NCBI GenBank assembly: GCA_009778295.1
Contig: WRKB01000215.1
Coordinates: 1-5,736 of the forward strand
Direction: 5' to 3'
From: Betaproteobacteria bacterium
GTDB taxonomy: Bacteria; Desulfobacterota; Desulfovibrionia; Desulfovibrionales; Desulfovibrionaceae
Length of the DNA: 5,736 nucleotides
Positions 1 to 5,736 of the stretch are shown in pieces; within the stretch, counting starts at the first letter, position 1; every line of letters begins with the position of its first letter. Both the position numbers and the translations under genes were made by a program. The notes under the pieces were generated by a model, which worked only from the letters and a program-made list of their open reading frames with translations, did no database searches and was not told the origin of the DNA.

Positions 1-1758
1 GAATATTTCCGGCAGGAGCAAAAAATACTCGCCCTTGTGCGTCTAGAACTGCCCGCCGATGGCTACGTCTATGCACACGATCCGGGAGCGGCGGTCAAGC
101 CCGCTGTTCTTGTCCTGCGAGATGGGCAGGAGCGGACTGTACCCGTTTTATACCCGGCAGGCAAAGAAATCCACAGCCCAGGCGTGAATGGCCCGGTACG
201 AGTATATGTTTCCGGTGATACCCTGTTCGTACCCCTGGATGCTCCGACCGGGAGCATAGTTAGCGGTGAGCTTTCCTTTGCGCTGTGTACTGCAGCACAC
301 TGTTTTTTCCATTCGCTTGATGTGCGTCTGCGCATCCCGGAAGGCCCCCTGCGCGAACTGAGTGCTTCCCCTGAAGCAAAGGCCTATGCCGCCGCACGTC
401 CTGGCAGAATCGTGGCCGATGCCGCTTCTTCGCCCACCTCCTCTGAAATCCTGCCCATCCTCAGACTGCCCGGAAACTTTTCTGAAGAGTTCCCTGCAGC
501 GCGGACAAAACCGCCGGAGTTGCTGGAGGATTGGCAGTTCCAGCCACGATTTTTTCAAGCATCGCTGGAAGTCGATGGCCTTCCCACGGCCTTGCTTTTC
601 GGTTTGCTTGCTGGGCTGATTTTGAATGTCATGCCTTGTGTGCTGCCCGTGCTGACTTTGAAAGCCAGCGCGTTGCTGCAGGTAAAGGATACGGAGCAGA
701 CAGCGCGAATGAGCTCTCTACGTGAACACATGCTGCTGTTCGCATCAGGCATTCTCAGCTGGTTTTGGCTGTTGGCGCTACTGCTCGGGGGGAGCGGCCT
801 GATCTGGGGGCAGCTTTTTCAATATTCTCCTTTGACGTACGGTCTGTCAGCCCTAGTTTTCATGCTGGGACTTTCCATGTTGGGGGTTTTCAGCCTGCCG
901 CTCATCGACCTGAAGGCAGGGGACAAAAATTCGCCGCGCCTACAGGCGTATTTCGCGGGTTTTCTGGCAACCCTGCTGGCTACACCCTGCAGCGGCCCCC
1001 TGCTGGGGGGAGTACTTGCCTGGGGCTTCAGCCAGAACACTTTTGTGCTTGGGATAGTGTTCACCTCCGTGGGAGCAGGCATGGCTCTGCCTTATCTGCT
1101 CTTCGCCCTGTTCCCCGGACTGGTGCGTTTTCTGCCACGCCCCGGCCCCTGGCTGGAAGTGACGGAACGCTTAGTAGGTTTTTTCCTGATGGGTCTGACC
1201 GTGTATCTCATTTTCCTGCTGCCCGAGGAACGTCGCATGTCCGCGCTGGTCTCATTGCCGCTCATCGCATTGGCCGCCTGGGTATGGGGGACATATTGCG
1301 GCCCCAAAGCTTCCACACGCCATCGCCGAGTACTAGGCGCTTTGGTACTGGGTTTGCTTGTTTCAGCAGTGTCCCTTGGCCTGCAGACAGCAACAAAAAA
1401 TGCGGAGTGGGATAATTTCACACCACAGAAATTTCGTACATCTCTGGGGAAGGCGCCCCAGGTGCTGGTGTTCACAGCAGATTGGTGCCCAAACTGTAAG
1501 GTGCTGGAGTCCACTGTATTGAATTCCAGAAGGATACATGCCTGGCAGAAACGTTACGGCGCGCATTTTATACGGGTAAACCTGACACGGGAAAATGCAC
1601 CGGCATTGTTGTTGCTGCGCGCGCTCGGCAGCAACAGTATTCCTTTTACCGCGCTTTTCCCCGCTGGAGAAGAATCCCGCACTCCCCTTGTATTGCGCGA
1701 TATGTACACGCCAGGGCAGTTCGAAGAAGCTTTGGAACGCAGCTTTGTAACACCCTGA
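1..1758 (+). CDS. dsbD: DsbD-family thiol:disulfide interchange protein, 5' partial
   Basis: Inner-membrane reductase that carries electrons from cytoplasmic thioredoxin through the membrane to periplasmic thiol proteins. Residues are counted from the first codon in the window (585 visible). All three DsbD modules are present. Residues 13-115 form a periplasmic Ig-like domain with the cysteine pair C96/C101 (CTAAHC). About residues 195-460 form a hydrophobic region of some eight membrane segments, with the redox cysteines C213 (NVMPCVLP) and C330 (ATPCSGPL). Residues 480-582 form a thioredoxin domain with C496-P-N-C499 (ADWCPNC) and the cis-proline in SIPF (P548). The frame is open to base 1, so a GTG at 37 is unlikely to be the start: it has no well-spaced Shine-Dalgarno sequence, it would remove the export signal that the first domain needs, and the residues before it read smoothly into the fold. 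The true start and signal peptide lie outside. It converges on the amidase gene with 59 bases between the stops. An ScsB-like member of the family is an alternative name. Confidence 0.92.
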   Translation, partial: EYFRQEQKILALVRLELPADGYVYAHDPGAAVKPAVLVLRDGQERTVPVLYPAGKEIHSPGVNGPVRVYVSGDTLFVPLDAPTGSIVSGELSFALCTAAHCFFHSLDVRLRIPEGPLRELSASPEAKAYAAARPGRIVADAASSPTSSEILPILRLPGNFSEEFPAARTKPPELLEDWQFQPRFFQASLEVDGLPTALLFGLLAGLILNVMPCVLPVLTLKASALLQVKDTEQTARMSSLREHMLLFASGILSWFWLLALLLGGSGLIWGQLFQYSPLTYGLSALVFMLGLSMLGVFSLPLIDLKAGDKNSPRLQAYFAGFLATLLATPCSGPLLGGVLAWGFSQNTFVLGIVFTSVGAGMALPYLLFALFPGLVRFLPRPGPWLEVTERLVGFFLMGLTVYLIFLLPEERRMSALVSLPLIALAAWVWGTYCGPKASTRHRRVLGALVLGLLVSAVSLGLQTATKNAEWDNFTPQKFRTSLGKAPQVLVFTADWCPNCKVLESTVLNSRRIHAWQKRYGAHFIRVNLTRENAPALLLLRALGSNSIPFTALFPAGEESRTPLVLRDMYTPGQFEEALERSFVTP

Positions 1759-1817
1759 TCCTTGAGTGAAAGCGACATGATGGGGATGCTCCAGAACAGA
1801 TTCCCACTGAAAATGCT

Positions 1818-3647
1818 TTAAGAGGGCTGGACAATTGCTTTGCCATCTACGCTTTGTTTACGCTGCAGCTTGTCTCGGTAGGTCAAAATACCTTCGGCGA
1901 TGCCTTCGGCGAGACTCTGCCGATAAGCCGTGCTGGAGAGGCGACGCGCTTCCTCCCGATTGCTGCAGTAGCCGAGTTCCACTAAAACCGCAGGCATACC
2001 GGTTCCGATAAGCACATAGAGCGGGGCGGCCTTAACGCCGCCGTCCCTGGTCGAGTAATGTTGTTTGCTCAAACGCAAAAGGGCAGTTTTTTGCAGCGCT
2101 TGGGCCAATTGCCGTGACTCCTGCGTACGTGCGCTGAGCATAAAATCCGCTAAAACAGCTGTCAAATCGCCCATCTTTTTGTTGCTGCCGGCGTTTTCCA
2201 TGGTCGCCAAGCGTGCTGCTGACGTGTTGCTTGCTACATCCAGATAGAAGGTTTCAAAGCCGCAGGCCTGGGCATCGGCGGAAGCATTGACGTGAATGGA
2301 GACAAAAAGATCCGCTTTGCCCCTGTTGGCCATGCGCGTACGGTCATCCAGAGGAATATACGCATCTTTTTCGCGACTGTACTGGACGTCAATTCCCCGG
2401 TTCTGTAAAAGCCTTCCAACCCGCCTAGCCACGTCCAGCGTCACTTCTCGTTCTACAAGTCCGTTATGGGCGGTGCCGGGATCCTTTCCGCCATGCCCGG
2501 CGTCAATGAATACCGTCTGCACGGTGAGGGCCAGTTGTGAAGCCAAGTCTTTGGGAGCCAGCGCAGCCAGAACCGGCGCGTTCGGCTGGCTTGCTGTGCT
2601 GGCCGGCTGCGCGTATTTGCCTTGGACTTTTTCGGCAACGCCGTCAGGCTGACGCGCGGCATTGCTCTCTCGTCCAAGTACATCCAGAATAATTCTAAAT
2701 GGTTCCTGTTCTACACGCGTCTCATAGCCGACAAGATTTGTAACATCAAAGAACAGCCGGATTTGTTCCTTGGAGGAGGTGTCAACGCGTATGGCATTCA
2801 AAGGACTGCCTGTTATGCGGGTGCCGGAACGTATCTGTTCAGCGGGAACCGCCCCTTGAAGTTCCAGAATTAAAGATGAGGGACCTGCCGCATTCTTCGC
2901 CTGCATTTGGCGGGCTTGCCAGTTTACGCTCCGGTCGAGTTCCACGACAATTTGTACTTTGCTCGCGCTTAGTGTTTTCCAGGCAATTCGGGTAAGCGCT
3001 CCAGCTTTTTTACGAAGGGGAGGCTGGGCGGCTTGCTTGGGCAGGGGCGCTTCTTTGGACGCGACTTGGATTGTAATTTTGCGTTCCAGTTCAAGCGCCC
3101 GCGGCAGCATATCACCCTGAGCATATTGGGTGCGGATGCGCGCCAGAAGGCGCAGGGCGCCTGCGGCATCCCCCATGAAATTCACCTTGATTTCAGCAGC
3201 TATGAACAGTGCATCATCAGCCAGACGACTTTCCGCATGGCGCATGGCCAACTCCTCAAACGCGGCCGCTGCACACTGATAGTCGCGCAGACCTCCCGAG
3301 CGCCGGGCAAGCTCACGGAGACTCTCCGCTTTGCGGAAAAGGACTGCCGGACGATTGGGCCATTTCGGATCCAGGTCATAAATTTCCTGAAATTCTTTTG
3401 CCAAGCGCAGCCAATTCTCCCGTTGTCCGGCACGGACGTCTCCGGCCCGTAAGCTGTCAAGTTCACTTTTTGCCTTGCTATAGCGTTGCTCAGCAGGCGG
3501 AAAAGAGCCGTACCCGTTTCCGTGCAGCACTGCCACCAGCGCGCAAAGCGCCAGCAAAAAGGCACAGGCCGGAAGCAGGCGTGTGAACACGCTTTGCCGG
3601 GAGATGTTTTTTTGCCGTTTGAGGGGCGCTTTTGTGGATACAGGCAC
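1818..3647 (-). CDS. amiC: N-acetylmuramoyl-L-alanine amidase (TPR-like + AMIN + Amidase_3)
   Basis: Zinc-dependent periplasmic hydrolase that cuts the bond between N-acetylmuramic acid and L-alanine in peptidoglycan, normally at the division septum. Of its 609 residues, 1-24 are basic and 25-42 form one hydrophobic segment (signal peptide or anchor; no convincing lipobox). Residues 52-195 are amphipathic helices resembling TPR repeats. Residues 198-215 are a Lys/Pro/Ala-rich linker. Residues 216-326 match an AMIN targeting domain. Residues 330-372 are a second linker. Residues 378-590 are the Amidase_3 catalytic domain: zinc ligands H385 (DAGHGGKDPG), E399 (LVERE) and H452 (SIHVNAS), and catalytic E557 (VLVELGYCSN). 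Residues 483-535, following the MENA motif, look like the extra segment that carries the autoinhibitory helix in AmiB/AmiC, which suggests activation by a LytM-type partner. Much longer than E. coli AmiC (about 417 residues) because of the TPR-like part. The GTG start is the first start codon after an in-frame TAA at 3687-3689 and has a Shine-Dalgarno sequence. The function is very secure; the symbol is by family resemblance. Confidence 0.95.
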   Translation of the reverse strand: MPVSTKAPLKRQKNISRQSVFTRLLPACAFLLALCALVAVLHGNGYGSFPPAEQRYSKAKSELDSLRAGDVRAGQRENWLRLAKEFQEIYDLDPKWPNRPAVLFRKAESLRELARRSGGLRDYQCAAAAFEELAMRHAESRLADDALFIAAEIKVNFMGDAAGALRLLARIRTQYAQGDMLPRALELERKITIQVASKEAPLPKQAAQPPLRKKAGALTRIAWKTLSASKVQIVVELDRSVNWQARQMQAKNAAGPSSLILELQGAVPAEQIRSGTRITGSPLNAIRVDTSSKEQIRLFFDVTNLVGYETRVEQEPFRIILDVLGRESNAARQPDGVAEKVQGKYAQPASTASQPNAPVLAALAPKDLASQLALTVQTVFIDAGHGGKDPGTAHNGLVEREVTLDVARRVGRLLQNRGIDVQYSREKDAYIPLDDRTRMANRGKADLFVSIHVNASADAQACGFETFYLDVASNTSAARLATMENAGSNKKMGDLTAVLADFMLSARTQESRQLAQALQKTALLRLSKQHYSTRDGGVKAAPLYVLIGTGMPAVLVELGYCSNREEARRLSSTAYRQSLAEGIAEGILTYRDKLQRKQSVDGKAIVQPS

Positions 3648-3652
3648 GCTAT

Positions 3653-3660
3653 CTTTCCTT
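3653..3660 (-). promoter_or_regulatory. Ribosome binding site of the amidase gene
   Basis: On the minus strand this reads AAGGAAAG. Its AAGGA core is separated by 8 bases from the GTG at 3647-3645, which is good spacing. It decides the start: no other in-frame start codon lies between this GTG and the upstream in-frame TAA at 3687-3689. The ATG overlapping this region (3663-3665) is in another frame and stops after five codons. Confidence 0.75.
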
Positions 3661-3754
3661 ATACATGGCGCCGAGGGGAGGGGAAATTACGCCTGACTCC
3701 TCCGCGGATGCGGTATTTTTTGCCAATGAAGGGCTCCCATGCATGATTGATACC

Positions 3755-3788
3755 AAAAAGACGCCGCCCCGCATGCTGCGGGGCGGCG
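3755..3788 (-). terminator. Rho-independent terminator after bamA
   Basis: Bases 3762-3773 and 3777-3788 are perfect inverted repeats: a 12-bp stem, almost all G-C, around a 3-base loop. On the minus strand the stem is followed by TCTTTTTGG (the T run is bases 3755-3759 read as A on the plus strand). On the plus strand no T run follows, so it works leftward only. It lies about 80 bases beyond the bamA stop and more than 100 bases before the amidase start. It should therefore end the bamA transcript and largely separate the amidase from it. Confidence 0.92.
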
Positions 3789-3867
3789 CACATCTGCTTC
3801 TGCCCGGTTTGTCAGATTTAAGACTGCTCGATAAAATCCTGTAGCGAGGCCGTAGGTATGCGCTTGC

Positions 3868-5736
3868 CTAGAAAAAGGACCCCATGGTAAATTCAAAGCG
3901 ACCCTGTTTCCAGTTTCCGTCATAGTTCTTGGTGAGCGGCCAGCCGTAAGCGACACGCAAGTCTCCCATTGGTGAACGCCAGCGCAGTTCAAGGCCGCTT
4001 GTCCACACCCAGGTATTGCCGTCGATCTGCATCCGTTTGGAATCGATGTTGAAGCCGCTATCCACAAAGGGCACAACGGCAAGCCCCAGATCTTTCTGGA
4101 ACATCCAGACATATTCAGCGTTCACTATCCCCATGCGGTCACCGCCGATATGTTCCCCGGTATGTCTGTCACGAGGGGAAATGTCGGTATAAGAGAAGCC
4201 ACGGATGGTATCTATGCCGCCCAGATAAAAACGGTCAAAGATGGGCACGTTGCTGCCGGTATTTTGAAACACGCCGCCCACTCGTCCGCGCAGATGTATG
4301 GTGTGTTCCGGCCGCCAAGTATAGAAGCCGTGCCATTCGGCGAGGGGTTTGATGAAGTTGTCGTTGCCGCCAAGACCGCCGCCGCCGTATTCGCCGGACA
4401 AGGTCGTGATGGTGCCCTTGGTGGGACGTACGCGGTCATCAGTGGTGTCACGGATAATGCGGGCGTTGACAGCGCTTGTCCAATTAATCCCCTTGTAATC
4501 CCTGATGATATCTGTCGACCAAAAACTGATGTCATAGATTCTGTAGCGCTCAAGGCGATAGCCCCAGCCGACCGTGGTAAACTCCCCGAGCGGATAGGCC
4601 ATGCGTATAGCGGCGCCTGCGGTTTCTTTCATGAAGTTATCCCAAGTATCAAGGAGGTAATATAGATCACCTCCCACCGCGAGGTCGGTGTCCCAGAGCC
4701 GGGGATTGGTGAAGGAAAGCGTGCCGCTGCTGCGCCGCCAGGAAAAGAAGCCTTGTAGCTGCGCCCAATACCCGCGGCCAAAGAGATTACGTTCCATGAT
4801 GGAGGCGGTGACACCCACATCATAATACGTGGAATAGCCAATCCCGGCCATGATGGCGCCAGTATTGTCCTCCTTGAGATTGACCTTCAGATCCACTTCG
4901 TCGTCCACGCCGGTAGGCACAAGTTCCGTATTCACCTGAGAGAAATAACGCAGACGGTTCAAACGTTCATTGGAGCGGCGCAGTTTGGCGCCATCGTATA
5001 CATCGCCATCGGCCAGGCGCATTTCACGCAAAATGACGTTGTCGCGGGTTTTCTGGTTGCCTTCGATATTTACCCGGCGGATATACACTTTTTGTTTTTT
5101 CTGAATGGAATAGGCGATGTTCAGGATGTGCTCGTCCGCCTGGCGGTCGACCTTGGCGTCAACTTCAGCAAAGGCGTAGCCGAAATCACCATAGAATTCG
5201 GTGAGCTTCTTGGTATCTTCCTGCATGACGCTCAAGGAGAAATAGCCTTCCGTTTTTTTGTGTTCGGCAAGTTTGATAATTTCAAAGAGACGGGCTTCGG
5301 TGTCGATCAGGTCGCCGATAAATGTAATTTCCCCCAGTTTATAACGAGGGCCTTCGTCTACCTTGAAGGTGATGTAAATGCCGTCAGGCTTATAATCCAC
5401 AACAGGGGGAGCGACTTGGACATCCACGTAGCCTTCGTTCAAGGCGTAGGCGGCGATGGCGGTGGCGTCGCGCTCGAGATATTCCTCCTTCAGCACGCCT
5501 GAACCGGTAATCCAAGAGAGTATATTGCGTTCCTTGAGCGCCATATAATCCTTTATGTCGCTCTGTTTCATACCTTTAAGGCCGTCAATGCGGACTTCTT
5601 TGATGTACAGTTGGCCGCCTTCTTCCACATTCAGGGTCAATACGGCGCCGCTGCCTGTCGGGCGGGGCTCCACGTTGGGCGTCACCTTGGCAAGATAATG
5701 GCCCTTCGCACGGTACAAATCTGTAATTTTTTGCAG
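3868..5736 (-). CDS. bamA: Outer membrane protein assembly factor BamA (Omp85), 5' partial
   Basis: Central subunit of the BAM complex, which folds and inserts beta-barrel proteins into the outer membrane. The frame is open to the right edge, so a TTG at 5716-5718 is only an internal leucine codon. Residues are counted from it (616 to the end, plus six more before it). Residues 1-34 are the tail of a POTRA domain, probably POTRA 2. POTRA 3 is about 37-122, POTRA 4 126-208 and POTRA 5 210-284. POTRA 5 carries the conserved pattern IEGNQKTRDNVILREMR followed by ERLNRLRYF. Residues 285-616 are the 16-stranded barrel, beginning NTGAIMAGIGYS with FGRG at 313-316. The loop-6 signature IRGF is at 505-508 (bases 4195-4206). 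The last strand GRFEFTMGSFF ends in phenylalanine, as a barrel targeting signal should. The visible barrel is about 330 residues, somewhat shorter than in E. coli (about 390). The signal peptide and first POTRA domain(s) lie outside. It is followed by a strong terminator, so it is the last gene of its transcript. Confidence 0.97.
   Translation of the reverse strand: MQKITDLYRAKGHYLAKVTPNVEPRPTGSGAVLTLNVEEGGQLYIKEVRIDGLKGMKQSDIKDYMALKERNILSWITGSGVLKEEYLERDATAIAAYALNEGYVDVQVAPPVVDYKPDGIYITFKVDEGPRYKLGEITFIGDLIDTEARLFEIIKLAEHKKTEGYFSLSVMQEDTKKLTEFYGDFGYAFAEVDAKVDRQADEHILNIAYSIQKKQKVYIRRVNIEGNQKTRDNVILREMRLADGDVYDGAKLRRSNERLNRLRYFSQVNTELVPTGVDDEVDLKVNLKEDNTGAIMAGIGYSTYYDVGVTASIMERNLFGRGYWAQLQGFFSWRRSSGTLSFTNPRLWDTDLAVGGDLYYLLDTWDNFMKETAGAAIRMAYPLGEFTTVGWGYRLERYRIYDISFWSTDIIRDYKGINWTSAVNARIIRDTTDDRVRPTKGTITTLSGEYGGGGLGGNDNFIKPLAEWHGFYTWRPEHTIHLRGRVGGVFQNTGSNVPIFDRFYLGGIDTIRGFSYTDISPRDRHTGEHIGGDRMGIVNAEYVWMFQKDLGLAVVPFVDSGFNIDSKRMQIDGNTWVWTSGLELRWRSPMGDLRVAYGWPLTKNYDGNWKQGRFEFTMGSFF

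Larger units (their letters stand above)
3648..3867. other. Non-coding gap between bamA and the amidase gene
   Basis: This 220-base gap holds the bamA terminator (3755-3788) and the amidase leader (3648-3754, minus strand). The leader should contain the amidase promoter, but I see no convincing -35/-10 pair. The TTGGCA at about 3722-3727 (minus strand) has no good partner at 17 bases, and the spacing does not fit a sigma-54 site. The leader also holds an isolated GGAGGAG (minus strand, about 3697-3703) with no start codon behind it. This can pair weakly with a CCTCC at 3677-3681, and I assign it no function. Between the bamA stop and the terminator, one minus-strand frame ends in the short peptide-like stretch described in the findings. 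No complete gene is seen on either strand. Confidence 0.7.

Noticed and set aside
765..1415. Open frame of 216 codons on the plus strand inside dsbD
   Set aside because: It overlaps the well-supported membrane region of dsbD in another frame and its translation has no recognisable domain; a shadow frame.
1781..1806. Inverted repeat TGGGGA ... TTCCCA between the stops of dsbD and the amidase gene, considered as a shared bidirectional terminator
   Set aside because: The stem is only 6 bp including a G-T pair, the loop is 14 bases, and no T run follows on either strand.
3651..3668. TATAAG on the minus strand just before the amidase start as a -10 box
   Set aside because: It overlaps the Shine-Dalgarno sequence, which would leave no leader carrying that sequence, and the hexamer 17 bases upstream (TTTCCC) is a poor -35.
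3710..3728. TTGGCA-N-CCGCA on the minus strand as a possible sigma-54 (-24/-12) promoter of the amidase gene
   Set aside because: The GG to GC distance is one base too long for the strict sigma-54 spacing, and the -12 element lacks the TT before GC.
3687..4112. Open frame of 141 codons on the minus strand overlapping the bamA end and running through the terminator
   Set aside because: It overlaps the conserved bamA C-terminus and the terminator hairpin, its translation is low-complexity and unlike any family I know, and no Shine-Dalgarno sequence supports it.
4150..4665. Open frame of 171 codons on the plus strand opposite the bamA barrel
   Set aside because: Antisense to conserved barrel strands including the IRGF loop; its composition follows from the bamA codons and it has no recognisable domain.

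Overview
The window comes from a Gram-negative (diderm) bacterium and holds three envelope genes. Two run off the edges of the window. A BamA-type outer-membrane insertase and a periplasmic cell-wall amidase require an outer membrane. The amidase has a helical TPR-like N-terminus, then an AMIN domain, then an Amidase_3 domain, about 609 residues in all. Together with the moderately GC-rich sequence this suggests Desulfobacterota, most likely a Desulfovibrio-like organism. That placement is inferred from protein architecture and is not proven here.

Layout. Bases 1-1758 (+ strand) carry most of dsbD, a DsbD-family membrane thiol-disulfide reductase; its signal peptide and first residues lie left of the window. 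Its stop faces the stop of the next gene across 59 bases. Bases 1818-3647 (- strand) encode the complete N-acetylmuramoyl-L-alanine amidase, which starts at a GTG behind a good Shine-Dalgarno sequence. Bases 3648-3867 are non-coding and contain one very strong rho-independent terminator, reading leftward, that closes the bamA transcript. Bases 3868-5736 (- strand) hold the 3' two thirds or so of bamA (end of POTRA 2, POTRA 3-5 and the whole barrel); its 5' end is right of the window.

How they fit together. All three products maintain the envelope. DsbD passes cytoplasmic reducing power to periplasmic thiols, for example for disulfide isomerisation or cytochrome c maturation. BamA folds outer-membrane barrels. 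The amidase cuts stem peptides from peptidoglycan during daughter-cell separation. bamA and the amidase lie on the same strand, but the terminator between them implies that the amidase is expressed mainly from its own promoter. dsbD is convergent and so belongs to a different transcription unit.

I found no mobile element, CRISPR array, RNA gene, phage gene or new defence-like system. The region looks like ordinary core genome. The points worth a second look are modest: a possible leftover C-terminal coding tail between bamA and its terminator, the apparent autoinhibitory insert in the amidase, and start codons at both edges that should not be taken at face value.
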